This document shows positions 38,331-47,789 of a DNA stretch of 64,000 nucleotides, piece by piece. The position numbers and the translations under genes are program-made. Source of the stretch: Chitinophagales bacterium (lineage in GTDB: Bacteria > Bacteroidota > Bacteroidia > Chitinophagales > JADIYW01); NCBI GenBank assembly GCA_020636545.1, contig JACJXS010000011.1:124001-188000 (forward strand). The letters run 5' to 3'. Position 1 is the first letter of the stretch. Each line of letters starts with the position of its first letter. The notes under the pieces are model-generated. The model was given only the letters and a program-made list of their open reading frames with translations, was not told the DNA's origin and did no database searches.

Positions 38331-41300
38331 TCAAATGACAATATTCACAATTCTTCCTTTAACTAAAATAATTTTTTTAGGTGTTTTACCTTCTAAATAT
38401 TTTAAAACTTGCTCATCAGCCAAAACTATCTTTTCTACATCTTCTTGAGTTGCATCTAAATTAATTTCAATATTAGTTCTATGTTTTCCATTCACTTGAA
38501 TAGGATAAGTGTAACTATTCTCTATTAAGAAAGCCTCATTGTGTATTGGAAATTCAGCATTAACCACCAAATCAGCCATGTCTAATTCAGTCCATAAAAC
38601 TTCTGTGGTATGTGGTGCAAAAGGTGCTAATAACTTACACAAATCTGCTAATGTTGATTTTGAAACTTGAGACAATTTTCCTAATTCATTTACCGCAATC
38701 ATAAAAGTAGATACACAAGTATTTAAACTTAGATGCTCAATATCTTGATTGATTTTTTTGATACATTTATGTAATATTTTTAATTCTTCAGCAGTTGCCT
38801 CAGTATCAACATATTTTTTATTACCATTGTCATCAAAAAACAAACGCCAGAATTTTCTAAAAAATCCAGAAACTCCAGATATTCCATTTGTGTCCCAAGG
38901 TTTGGCTGTATCAATTGGTCCTAAAAACATTTCAAACATCCTAAAAACATCAGCTCCATATTGAGCAATCATCTCATCTGGATTCACAACATTGAATTTA
39001 GATTTAGACATTTTTTCTACCTCACTTCCACAATAATAATTTCCATCTTCTTCTGTTATGAAAACTGCGTCTTTATAATTATGGTCATCTGTTTTTAATT
39101 TTTCGATATCAAGAATATCATTTTTGACATATTTTATGTCTACATGAATTCCATACCCATAATCATTCATTGGAGATAATTCAATCTCAGGTATAATGTT
39201 TTTTAAATCATCTCTAAACATACCTATTTCATTATTAAAGTATTTTTCTCTACAAATTTTATTTAAAAGGGCGCTTAATTCATTATAAATTGGACAATTA
39301 TTCTGATTTCCTATTGTATAATTTTTAAGAAATATATCTCTTTTATTTTTAGATATGAATATTTGAGGAATTGTGATATTAGTTCCTTCTTCGATATTGC
39401 TTCCTCCTACATATTGTTTAACAAAAGCTATTCTATAGACAAACTTACTTACACCTTGTATCATTCCTTGATTAATCATTTTTTGGAATGGCTCTTCAGC
39501 ACTCACTTTCCCTATATCTTTCAAGAATTTATTCCAAAATCGACTGTACAATAAATGCCCTACTGCGTGTTCACTCCCACCAACATATAAATCTACATTT
39601 CTCCAATAATCTTGAACATCAAAATCTACAATTTCATTTGAATTATCTGGTTGCATATAACGTAAATAATACCAAGAACTTCCTGCATAACCAGGCATCG
39701 TATCGGTTTCCATTCGAGTATTAGCTCCAAACTGATGTACCCATTCGGTTGCAGTTGCCAACGGACTTTGGCCAGTTCCAGTTGGTTTATAACTTTCTAC
39801 TTTTGGTAAAGTCAATGGCAATTTATTCTCTGCAACAGTATGAATAATACCATGCTCATCATAATAAATTGGGAATGGTTCGCCCCAATATCTTTGACGG
39901 CTATAACCAGCATCTCGCATTCTATATTGAACTTTTCCGTAACCAATTTTTTGCTCTTCCAATTTAGAAATAAGTCTATCAACGGCTTCGTTATAAGTCA
40001 AACCATTAATAAAATCAGAATTAATATATTTGCCCTCTTTAGTATCATCAGCTGCAGTTTCAATATTTGTTTGTGCATCAGAAATTGCAATAATTGGCAA
40101 ATCAAATTTCTTAGCAAAAAGCCAATCTCTTTGGTCGCCTGAAGGCACTGCCATCACCGCTCCTGTTCCATAACCTGCCAAAACATAATCTGCTATAAAT
40201 ACTGGAATTTCAACATTTGTAAACGGATGTAAAACAAAAGCTCCTGTAAATTGTCCAGTTGTTTCTTTTATCTCTGACTGTCGTTCAATATCCGATTTTG
40301 CACCAGCTTTTTTCACATATTCATCTACTGCTTGCTTATATTCCTCAGTAGTAATTTGTTTCACTAAATCATGTTCAGGTGCAATAACCATAAATGAAAC
40401 ACCAAAAATTGTATCTACACGTGTTGTAAAAACATCTAATTTATCCTGATGATTTTTCAATTGAAAAGATACCATCGCACCTTTAGATTTTCCTATCCAA
40501 TTGCGTTGCATCTCTTTCATCGCATCTGACCAATCTAAGGTATCCAAACCTTGTAACAAACGTTCTGCATAAGCTGTTATTCTCAAAAACCATTGGCTCA
40601 TTTTCTTTTTCTCCACTGGATGTCCACCACGCTCCGAAACGCCATTAACAATCTCATCGTTAGCCAAAACCGTTCCCAATGCAGGGCACCAATTTACAAA
40701 AGAATCCTTTTGAAAAGCTAAGCGGTAATCCATTAGAATTTGTTGTTGTTGCAAAGGAGAAAAACTATTCCATTCTTCGCCACTAAACTTTACTGCTTTA
40801 TCATCACAAGCTGCATGAATTTTTGTATTACCTTCATTTTCAAAAACAGCAATAAGTGTAGTAATTGGAAGTGCCTTAGCTTGTTTTTTGTCATAATAAT
40901 GATTGAATAATTGTAAAAAAATCCACTGTGTGTGCTGATAATATTGAAGTTCACAAGTCGAAATTTCTCTACTCCAATCATAACAAAAGCCAATTTTTCT
41001 TAATTGAGAACGATAAGTTTCAATATTTTTTTGGGTGGTAATTGCTGGATGTTGTCCTGTTTGAATTGCATATTGTTCAGCTGGCAATCCAAAAGCATCA
41101 AATCCCATAGGATGCAAGACATTAAAGCCTTTCATTCTTTTATATCTAGAAACAATATCAGAAAAGATATACCCTAATGGATGACCAACATGCAAACCTG
41201 CTCCACTTGGATAAGGAAACATATCTAATACATAATATTTAGGTTTTGAAGGATTATTTTCTACTTTATAAATAGAATTATTTTTATCATCATAATTCCA

Positions 41301-41345
41301 TTTTTGACGTGCTTGCTCTTCTATCTGACTGAAATTGTATATCAT
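38331..41345 (-). CDS. leuS: Leucyl-tRNA synthetase
   Basis: This class I synthetase charges tRNA-Leu. The HIGH motif appears as HVGHPLGYI near residue 51 and KMSKS as VEKMSKSKFNVVNP late in the sequence. The CP1 editing domain is present (TRVDTIFGVSFMVIAPEH and the GTGAVMAVPSGDQRDW loop). It has 1004 residues; a long insert before KMSKS (about residues 640-785) accounts for the extra length, and inserts here are common in Bacteroidota LeuRS. The -7 element TATTTTTG ends four bases before the ATG. Confidence 0.97.
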   Translation of the reverse strand: MIYNFSQIEEQARQKWNYDDKNNSIYKVENNPSKPKYYVLDMFPYPSGAGLHVGHPLGYIFSDIVSRYKRMKGFNVLHPMGFDAFGLPAEQYAIQTGQHPAITTQKNIETYRSQLRKIGFCYDWSREISTCELQYYQHTQWIFLQLFNHYYDKKQAKALPITTLIAVFENEGNTKIHAACDDKAVKFSGEEWNSFSPLQQQQILMDYRLAFQKDSFVNWCPALGTVLANDEIVNGVSERGGHPVEKKKMSQWFLRITAYAERLLQGLDTLDWSDAMKEMQRNWIGKSKGAMVSFQLKNHQDKLDVFTTRVDTIFGVSFMVIAPEHDLVKQITTEEYKQAVDEYVKKAGAKSDIERQSEIKETTGQFTGAFVLHPFTNVEIPVFIADYVLAGYGTGAVMAVPSGDQRDWLFAKKFDLPIIAISDAQTNIETAADDTKEGKYINSDFINGLTYNEAVDRLISKLEEQKIGYGKVQYRMRDAGYSRQRYWGEPFPIYYDEHGIIHTVAENKLPLTLPKVESYKPTGTGQSPLATATEWVHQFGANTRMETDTMPGYAGSSWYYLRYMQPDNSNEIVDFDVQDYWRNVDLYVGGSEHAVGHLLYSRFWNKFLKDIGKVSAEEPFQKMINQGMIQGVSKFVYRIAFVKQYVGGSNIEEGTNITIPQIFISKNKRDIFLKNYTIGNQNNCPIYNELSALLNKICREKYFNNEIGMFRDDLKNIIPEIELSPMNDYGYGIHVDIKYVKNDILDIEKLKTDDHNYKDAVFITEEDGNYYCGSEVEKMSKSKFNVVNPDEMIAQYGADVFRMFEMFLGPIDTAKPWDTNGISGVSGFFRKFWRLFFDDNGNKKYVDTEATAEELKILHKCIKKINQDIEHLSLNTCVSTFMIAVNELGKLSQVSKSTLADLCKLLAPFAPHTTEVLWTELDMADLVVNAEFPIHNEAFLIENSYTYPIQVNGKHRTNIEINLDATQEDVEKIVLADEQVLKYLEGKTPKKIILVKGRIVNIVI

Positions 41346-41349
41346 ATTA

Positions 41350-41357
41350 CAAAAATA
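41350..41357 (-). promoter_or_regulatory. -7 element of leuS
   Basis: TATTTTTG on the minus strand fits TAnnTTTG and ends four bases before the leuS ATG, so the mRNA should be leaderless. Confidence 0.6.
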
Positions 41358-41516
41358 AGCATTTTGAATTAGGAAATAATCACTTAGCGAGTAAGGAAAC
41401 TATTAAATTATCTTGTATTCCAAAGTTTATACCCAGCAACTTCAAGCCTTCATTAATTCAATCATAAAATAATATCAAATAAATCCTATAAAATTTATTT
41501 TACCTATTTAATAATA

Positions 41517-41545
41517 TTGTTTTAATATCACTTTATTTACTTTTG
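41517..41545 (+). promoter_or_regulatory. Promoter of the ferredoxin reductase-ferredoxin pair
   Basis: TTG (41517-41519), 18 bases and TACTTTTG (41538-41545) fit the Bacteroidota promoter. The ATG follows after 22 bases. Confidence 0.65.
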
Positions 41546-41567
41546 GATATAAAATTAATTTAAGCTT

Positions 41568-42569
41568 ATGATTCAAACTGATATTTGTATAATTGGGGCT
41601 GGTCCTGTTGGACTTTTTGCTATTTTTGAAGCGGGATTATTAAAACTTCGTTGCCATTTAGTAGATTATTTACCACAAGTAGGTGGACAATTATCAGAAA
41701 TATATCCAAAGAAACCTATTTATGATATTCCTGGCTTTCCATCGGTATTAGCTCAAGAATTAATTGATAATTTAATGGAACAAGCTAAACCCTTTTCTCC
41801 AACATTTACCCTTGGCGAAAGAGTGGAAGGCATTGAAAAACAAGAAGACGAAACATTTATCTTAACGACTCACAAAGGCACACAAATTCATGCTAAAATC
41901 ATCGCTATTGCAGGAGGTTTAGGTGTTTTTGAACCTAGAAAACCAGCTATTGACAATATTAATGATTACGAGAATAAGGGCGTTGAATATATGGTTATTG
42001 ATCCTGAGAAATTCAGAAATAAAAAAGTTGTTATTGCAGGTGGTGGCGATAGTGCCTTAGACTGGACGATGTATTTAGCAAATGTCGCCTCTGAATTGAC
42101 TATGGTTCACAGAGGAGAAATGTTTAGAGGTGCACCAGATAGTGTCGATAAATGTAAACAACTAGAAGCTGACGGTAAATTAAAAATGGTTTTAAATTCA
42201 AATATTACCCATTTGCATGGTGATGAGCATTTGAATAAAGTAACCATCACTCATAAAGATGGAGATGCTCACGATATTGAAGTAGATCATTATTTAGCAC
42301 TATTTGGTTTAAGTCCTAAGTTGGGACCAATTGCAAATTGGGGTTTAAATATTGAAAAAAATGCTATTTTAGTAGATACAAAAGATTATAGTACAAACGT
42401 GAAAGGAATTTATGCGATTGGCGATATCAATACTTATGAAAATAAAATGAAGTTAATTCTTTGTGGTTTTCATGAAGCAGCATTGATGTGTCAAAGTGCC
42501 GCTGAAATTATTAATGGTAAAAAACCAACTTTAAAATATACAACAGTAAACGGCGTTAATGCATTTTAA
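41568..42569 (+). CDS. Ferredoxin--NADP+ reductase, thioredoxin-reductase-like
   Basis: This FAD enzyme moves electrons between NADPH and ferredoxin. The FAD motif is CIIGAGPVGLFAIFEAG and the NADPH motif VVIAGGGDSALDW. The redox-active CxxC of thioredoxin reductase is missing, as expected for the TrxR-like ferredoxin reductase class. The C-terminus has GIYAIGDINTYENKMKLILC. The ferredoxin gene follows after 20 bases and is its probable electron partner. Confidence 0.92.
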   Translation: MIQTDICIIGAGPVGLFAIFEAGLLKLRCHLVDYLPQVGGQLSEIYPKKPIYDIPGFPSVLAQELIDNLMEQAKPFSPTFTLGERVEGIEKQEDETFILTTHKGTQIHAKIIAIAGGLGVFEPRKPAIDNINDYENKGVEYMVIDPEKFRNKKVVIAGGGDSALDWTMYLANVASELTMVHRGEMFRGAPDSVDKCKQLEADGKLKMVLNSNITHLHGDEHLNKVTITHKDGDAHDIEVDHYLALFGLSPKLGPIANWGLNIEKNAILVDTKDYSTNVKGIYAIGDINTYENKMKLILCGFHEAALMCQSAAEIINGKKPTLKYTTVNGVNAF

Positions 42570-42589
42570 AAAAACAGTTATTTATATTT

Positions 42590-42922
42590 ATGGAGCATAT
42601 CACAATATACATTCAACAAGAAAATTTTGAATTCGTACCACTTGAAATTCCTTTAGGTGTAGATATGAGTTTGATGGAAGTACTTAAAGGAGAAGAACAC
42701 CCAATTGAAGCAATTTGTGGTGGAATGGCTTTGTGTGCTACTTGTCGAGTGGAAGTTTTAAACCAAGATGAACTTAATCTTGATGAGAAATCTGATAGTG
42801 AATTAGATATTTTAGAAACCTTACCTTGTTATACTGGAAATTGTAGATTAACATGTCAAATTAGAGTTTCTAAGGCAATTGATGGAATGAGAATTAAATT
42901 TCCTGAGCAAGTTTTTGCATAA
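42590..42922 (+). CDS. [2Fe-2S] ferredoxin, adrenodoxin-like
   Basis: This 110-residue electron carrier shows the cluster motif EAICGGMALCATCRVEV (C-x5-C-x2-C), with the fourth ligand in the LPCYTGNCRLTC region. The reductase gene is directly upstream in the same operon. A bidirectional terminator follows. Confidence 0.93.
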   Translation: MEHITIYIQQENFEFVPLEIPLGVDMSLMEVLKGEEHPIEAICGGMALCATCRVEVLNQDELNLDEKSDSELDILETLPCYTGNCRLTCQIRVSKAIDGMRIKFPEQVFA

Positions 42923-42947
42923 TTATTATAAAATAAATAATATATAG

Positions 42948-42977
42948 AAAAGCAGGAATTAAAGTTCCTGCTTTTTC
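42948..42977. terminator. Bidirectional rho-independent terminator
   Basis: The stem AAAAGCAGGAA / TTCCTGCTTTT has a six-base loop, with a T run on each strand. It separates the ferredoxin gene from the convergent M61 peptidase gene. Confidence 0.88.
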
Positions 42978-44636
42978 TTATTTATAACTAACTGAAAAAC
43001 GCTTATCTATACTTTTTGCCAACATTACCTCAACTTCCTTTTCAATACCATCTCTTCGTATATAGAAATTTAAAATTTTACCAATCGCTTTTTGTTCTAA
43101 AATTTCGTCAATATTATTGAATAGTTCTTGATTATCTATTTTCAAGATAACATCATCTACTTGCAATTGTCCATTAAATTTAAAGTAGTTTTTATCCATA
43201 GAACTTATGACAAATTGTTCCCCTACTTTCTTTAATTTCACGCCAATTGTTTTCGTGTTTTTATCTGAAATCACTAATTGATAATTACTCAATTTAAAGA
43301 TTTCATTTATAGCTAATGGTCGAGTACTTTCGATACAATTTTCGTAGAAAGTATTCCAATTATATGGACAAATTTGTTCTAATTTATCAATGACATATTG
43401 CTTCGTAACTCCTGAGTAATTAGAAACTAATGTATCTTTAAAAGCTGAATGCATCAAATTATCTAAACTAAATTTACCTCCAGAATAATACTGAATAATA
43501 ATATCCATGAGCATAACCACCAAAGCTCCTTTACGATAATAACTCACTTGTGTATTGCCCGTATTTTCATTGGGTCTATAATATTTTATCCAAGTATCAA
43601 AACTAGATTCTGCAAGAGTTTGGTAATCATTTCCAGCATTATTTTCTACAATATCGAGTAAATCTTCAATCACTTTTAAATAAATAAGATTGGAAAATAC
43701 ACCAGCCCGATAACAAGTTAAATCATCGTAATAACTTGTAATGCCTTCAAAAAACCAAAGCATTTCCGTATAATTTTCATGCTCATAATCAAAAGGAATA
43801 AATTCAGACGGTTTAATTCTTTTTACATTCCATAAATGAAAATGCTCATGTGCCAATAAACTAATTGCTTGTTGATATTTTACTTGATTATGAAAATAAT
43901 TTCTAGGAATATGATTTACTGATGAATGACAATGTTCTAAGCCACCAAATGCATTTTCACTATGATGAATAATAAACAGATATTGACGACAAGGATGCTG
44001 CCCAAAAATCATGATTTGTTGTTCAATTATAGCCTGTAAATCGCTAATTACTTTACTTATTTCAGCATCATGTTCACCATAAATTGCCAAAGTATAAGCG
44101 GTTTGTTGAACATCAAAGTAATATATTTTTTGATTCCCAATTTCAAAAACGCTATCATACAATTCATCAAAATTTGATGCTATTCTATGCCAGAAATCTT
44201 CATTTATAGATTCCAAATTTGTAGATATTTCTTTCCAACCTGAACTTGGAATAAACTGAATTTCAATGGGCAATTGTTGATATTTTTCAATATACAAAAA
44301 AGTTGCAGCTCCATTTAAAAATGCATGTTCCTGATTTATATGATTAGTTCTTACACTCCATTCAAAACAGTACAATTTATATTGCAAATGAATCGTTTTT
44401 CTGTCTTGAACCTCCAAAAACCAAGTATTCTTATTCTTCTTTTTGAGTCTTTTTTGAGTATCTATATCTAAAATAAAATCAATGTTTTTAGCAAACTCAC
44501 GCACTAAATAGCTTCCAGGAATCCAAACAGGCATTTTCAATTCCAAGTAATCCTCTTGAATATTGGAAATCGTTAAATTTATTGTGGCATAATGAGTATT
44601 GGACTCATCAAAACTAACTATATAATTTATCTTCAT
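42978..44636 (-). CDS. M61-family metallopeptidase (glycyl aminopeptidase-like) with PDZ domain
   Basis: The 552-residue protein has the zinc motif LLAHEHFHLWNVKRIKP (HExxH, about residue 262), which is characteristic of family M61, and a C-terminal PDZ-like domain (residues of about 455-535, QLQVDDVILKIDNQEL). The N-terminal domain is beta-rich (LELKMPVWIPGSYLVREFA). No signal peptide is evident, so it is probably cytoplasmic. It starts 24 bases after the epimerase stop and may share that operon. Confidence 0.93.
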   Translation of the reverse strand: MKINYIVSFDESNTHYATINLTISNIQEDYLELKMPVWIPGSYLVREFAKNIDFILDIDTQKRLKKKNKNTWFLEVQDRKTIHLQYKLYCFEWSVRTNHINQEHAFLNGAATFLYIEKYQQLPIEIQFIPSSGWKEISTNLESINEDFWHRIASNFDELYDSVFEIGNQKIYYFDVQQTAYTLAIYGEHDAEISKVISDLQAIIEQQIMIFGQHPCRQYLFIIHHSENAFGGLEHCHSSVNHIPRNYFHNQVKYQQAISLLAHEHFHLWNVKRIKPSEFIPFDYEHENYTEMLWFFEGITSYYDDLTCYRAGVFSNLIYLKVIEDLLDIVENNAGNDYQTLAESSFDTWIKYYRPNENTGNTQVSYYRKGALVVMLMDIIIQYYSGGKFSLDNLMHSAFKDTLVSNYSGVTKQYVIDKLEQICPYNWNTFYENCIESTRPLAINEIFKLSNYQLVISDKNTKTIGVKLKKVGEQFVISSMDKNYFKFNGQLQVDDVILKIDNQELFNNIDEILEQKAIGKILNFYIRRDGIEKEVEVMLAKSIDKRFSVSYK

Positions 44637-44660
44637 CTATTGATAAAAATAAATAAATCT

Positions 44661-45587
44661 CTAATGAAATGCAAACTGCATGATAATATGTTGCAATTCT
44701 TGTTTAATATCAACTTCTCCTGTTCTAATTTCATCAAACATAGAGCAGTTAGTTCCAATTGCAAGGTTTCTTAACTTCAGGTGTTGGTTAATAAATTGCA
44801 TCTCCAATTCAGGATAAATTTCTTTAAAAGTCATAGCAATATCCATTACACTTTTATTAAAATCTACTAAATTACAAAGACTACTTTTCTTATTTTCATC
44901 AACTAAAAGATTAGTAATTATTTTTGCTGCTTTATCAACGTTAATAAAAGCACGTTCCTGCATTCCATTACCATGAATGGTAATTTTTTTATGAAAATTA
45001 GCATCAAAAGCAAATCTATTAATCACTGCATCAAAACGCATACTTTGGTTAAAGCCATATAAATTACCAATTCTAATAATATGTGTAGGAATTTTCTCGC
45101 CTAATCGCGCCATAAATGACTCGCCACGCATTTTAGAAATACTGTAATAGGTTTTGGGATTAAGTGGTGTATTTTCATCAATTAATTTACTCTTAACAGA
45201 TGATCCATAAACAGAAACACTACTAATATGAATTACTTTTTGTACATTACTTTCTTCGATAGCATAAGACAACTCAGCGGTTCCCCAATGGTTTACTTGT
45301 TCGTACAAATGTGGGTCATGGTCGGTATATGGTGTGGCTACTTTTGCAGCAGCATGAATTACTACATCAACTTTAGCTAATTCCTTTTTTAACTTTCTAG
45401 TATCTAAAATATCTCCTTCAACAAATCGAATATTATCACCTCCAATACATGTACACAAGAAAAAATTGTAATTACCTTTACTTAAATTATCATACACTAC
45501 AATTTCTTTAACCGTCTTTATTTGAACTAATTTCTTGACGATTTCAGTACCCAAATAACCTGCTCCTCCTGTGATTAAAACTCTCAT
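44661..45587 (-). CDS. NAD-dependent epimerase/dehydratase family protein
   Basis: This is an extended short-chain dehydrogenase with 308 residues. The NAD motif is VLITGGAGYLGTEIVKKL at the N-terminus. The catalytic YxxxK is YYSISKMRGE near residue 150, with VIHISSVSVYGSS giving the active-site serine. It probably modifies a nucleotide sugar; the substrate is unknown. It starts eight bases after the cysH stop. Confidence 0.9.
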   Translation of the reverse strand: MRVLITGGAGYLGTEIVKKLVQIKTVKEIVVYDNLSKGNYNFFLCTCIGGDNIRFVEGDILDTRKLKKELAKVDVVIHAAAKVATPYTDHDPHLYEQVNHWGTAELSYAIEESNVQKVIHISSVSVYGSSVKSKLIDENTPLNPKTYYSISKMRGESFMARLGEKIPTHIIRIGNLYGFNQSMRFDAVINRFAFDANFHKKITIHGNGMQERAFINVDKAAKIITNLLVDENKKSSLCNLVDFNKSVMDIAMTFKEIYPELEMQFINQHLKLRNLAIGTNCSMFDEIRTGEVDIKQELQHIIMQFAFH

Positions 45588-45595
45588 TTTTATAT

Positions 45596-46267
45596 TTACT
45601 TAATTAATTCTGTATGAAGACCACACTCTGTTTTATTCAACCCAAACCATCGAGCCATACGTTCATCTTGCATCATAGTTGGGTCAATTTTTCTTGTACA
45701 TGGTTCACAACCAATACTCGTATAACCTTCATTTTCTAAAGGATGTTGCGGAATCTTATTTTCTTTAATGTATTTCCAAATCATTTGTTTTGTCCAAGGC
45801 AACATCGGATGATAACGCATAGCACGTTGTGGCGTAGCTTGTTCCTCTTTCATATTGGCTCTATTCGCATTTTGGTCAGCACGAACGCCATTTATCCAAA
45901 TATCATATTGTTGCAAATAGGGTTCCATTGGTTGCACTTTATTCAAATGGCAACAAAAATCGGGATCAGATGCAAATAATAAACGACCATTATAATCTTT
46001 TTGCATATTTCTAGGTGTTGCAGATTTAACATCAATGACATTCAAATTGTACAAATCAGCAATTTGGTCTTTATAAGTAATTGTTTTTGGAAATAGATAA
46101 CCCGTATTCAAAAATAAAATTGGAATAGTATTATCTATAATAGAAATAATATGCAACATTGGAATAGAATGTGTCTGAAAACTAGAACTTGCAAACATCA
46201 ACTTACCAGCCTTTTGGTATTCGTTAATTTTATTCTCTATCCGTCTAATATCTTCCGCAAATTGCAT
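45596..46267 (-). CDS. cysH: Adenylylsulfate/phosphoadenylylsulfate reductase
   Basis: CysH reduces activated sulfate to sulfite. The cysteine pairs DFCCHL and IGCEPCTRKI are those that bind a [4Fe-4S] cluster, which suggests APS rather than PAPS as substrate. The catalytic cysteine is in ECGLHTE at the C-terminus. Residues ASSSFQTHSIPMLHII near the N-terminus belong to the PP-loop fold. The length is 223. No other sulfate-assimilation gene is in the window. Confidence 0.92.
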   Translation of the reverse strand: MQFAEDIRRIENKINEYQKAGKLMFASSSFQTHSIPMLHIISIIDNTIPILFLNTGYLFPKTITYKDQIADLYNLNVIDVKSATPRNMQKDYNGRLLFASDPDFCCHLNKVQPMEPYLQQYDIWINGVRADQNANRANMKEEQATPQRAMRYHPMLPWTKQMIWKYIKENKIPQHPLENEGYTSIGCEPCTRKIDPTMMQDERMARWFGLNKTECGLHTELIK

Positions 46268-46380
46268 ACTCTAAAGTATAACTAATCAAAATCTAATACA
46301 ACATTTAATGGGTTATCAAATTATTAGGAATAAAAAAAAATGAAGTAATGAAATAATGTAGTAATTAAATAATGTAATAA

Positions 46381-46454
46381 TGAAATAATGAATTTCTCAA
46401 TACTCGGCAATTGTCTGAACCTTGATTTTTAGGATTAAATGATGGGTAGGATTT
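46381..46454. repeat. Direct repeat copy 1
   Basis: This 74-base copy matches 46507-46580 with two mismatches; the first 65 bases are identical. Confidence 0.9.
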
Positions 46455-46506
46455 ATTTTAGTGATTAGTGATTAGTGATTAGTGTAATAATGAAATGATG
46501 AAATGA

Positions 46507-46580
46507 TGAAATAATGAATTTCTCAATACTCGGCAATTGTCTGAACCTTGATTTTTAGGATTAAATGATGGACAGGATTT
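46507..46580. repeat. Direct repeat copy 2
   Basis: This is the second copy of the 74-base unit, 126 bases downstream of the first. A run of T follows it. Confidence 0.9.
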
Positions 46581-46715
46581 TTTTAATGTAGTAATGTAGT
46601 AATGAAATAATAAATTAATGAATTTCTCAATACTTAATACTCAATACTTTCTACTCAAAAAAGTCTTGATTCTTGGCTCTAAAAATCGTGTTTCTCGGTA
46701 ATACTAGAAACTTAA

Positions 46716-47660
46716 CTAATAATCTGACAAAAATGTAAGTTTTTTGGATAAACAATTAAGATTGAGTGGGGCATAACCAATAAATTCACCATCCATATCA
46801 ATGGTCATTAAATCACTATTTGAAGATGAAATATCAATTTCTTTAGCTTGTAAATAATGAACTTCAGGATGTATAATTTTTATGCCATTTTTTATCTTCC
46901 CTAAATTTTTTAAATACTCTACCAAACTAATGTCTCCCACAATCGTCAATTCAAAAATACCACTATCTAAATGAGCATCAGGAGCTACACAAAGCCCATT
47001 TCCAAAGAACCGACCATTTGCAACCACAAGACTCATAGCTTTCCCAGTCCAATTATAACCATCATAAACAGCAGTCATGGCAATAGGTTTGTATTGTGTA
47101 ATAGAAGTCGTGATAGCCCACATATAACTAAAATTTGCACCTAGCCATTTAGGAACATTCTCTTTGCGTTGGACGGTATCTCCACCAACCCCAACATCAG
47201 TAATATTGATAAAAAAACGAGAACTTGGCAGTTTACTTTTATCCATATAATTCACCAATCCAACATCTACCAATTGAACCCTATCACTATCAATCAATGA
47301 TTTAAGTGCAAACAAAGAATCAATCTTAAATTTATACAAGGATTTTACAAAATCATTACCACTACCAGCAGGATAGACAGCTAATTTAATAGCAGCAATA
47401 GCTACCCAATCAAAAGAGTTATCATCCAGTTTGTAAAAATTAATAAAAGCATTGATACCTTCATTAATTGTACCATCACCACCAACAAAAATAAGATGTG
47501 ATATTTGATTATGTAAAGCCTTATGTACTAATTCAGTATAATGTTGTGCATATTCAGAAATAAAAACCTCAATACTATAAGTACTAAAAGTAGAATGAAT
47601 TGCCTCTACAAGAGCATCTAATTTCCTAACACTTCCATTAATAATAAAAGCTAATTTCAT
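46716..47660 (-). CDS. Diacylglycerol/sphingosine kinase family lipid kinase
   Basis: This cytoplasmic lipid kinase has 314 residues. The nucleotide-binding motif HLIFVGGDGTINEGINAF (GGDGT) is near residue 62, with VYPAGSGNDFVKSLY following near residue 100. The C-terminal half has the beta-sandwich typical of YegS/DgkB enzymes (VVANGRFFGNGLCVAPDA). The start at 47660 begins the conserved KLAFIINGS strand; a longer frame from 47687 adds nine residues. Confidence 0.92.
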   Translation of the reverse strand: MKLAFIINGSVRKLDALVEAIHSTFSTYSIEVFISEYAQHYTELVHKALHNQISHLIFVGGDGTINEGINAFINFYKLDDNSFDWVAIAAIKLAVYPAGSGNDFVKSLYKFKIDSLFALKSLIDSDRVQLVDVGLVNYMDKSKLPSSRFFINITDVGVGGDTVQRKENVPKWLGANFSYMWAITTSITQYKPIAMTAVYDGYNWTGKAMSLVVANGRFFGNGLCVAPDAHLDSGIFELTIVGDISLVEYLKNLGKIKNGIKIIHPEVHYLQAKEIDISSSNSDLMTIDMDGEFIGYAPLNLNCLSKKLTFLSDY

Positions 47661-47740
47661 ACACTGGATATTAATATAAATATCCAAAATAAAAATTGAA
47701 AAACAAATATAAATACTGAATAAAAATAATTTTAATTAGA

Positions 47741-47770
47741 AAAAAAACGGATAACTAAAAGTTATCCGTT
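47741..47770 (-). terminator. Rho-independent terminator after gldN
   Basis: On the minus strand AACGGATAAC, a five-base loop and GTTATCCGTT are followed by a run of Ts. It closes the long minus-strand cluster that ends with gldN. Confidence 0.9.
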
Positions 47771-47789
47771 AAATTGTAAATACTAAGTA

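Larger units (their letters stand above)
46268..46715. repeat. 448-base non-coding region of direct repeats
   Basis: No gene is seen here. Two 74-base direct repeats (46381-46454 and 46507-46580, two mismatches, 126-base period) contain CTCGGCAATTGTCTGAACC and end in AGGATTT. A third, partial copy (18 bases) starts at 46617. Between them are AT-rich short repeats: GTGATTA three times (46461-46484), and TAATGAAA-like units from about 46330. The last 80 bases continue in similar low-complexity style. I see no ORF, promoter or RNA gene. Confidence 0.85.

Noticed and set aside
38331..41345. leuS as a fusion or frameshifted gene because of its 1004 residues
   Set aside because: Both class I motifs and the editing domain are in order in one frame, and the extra length is an insert before KMSKS of a kind seen in this phylum.
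46268..46715. Possible CRISPR array in the repeat region
   Set aside because: The repeats are 74 bases, only two full copies exist, the spacer is itself low complexity, and no cas gene is near.
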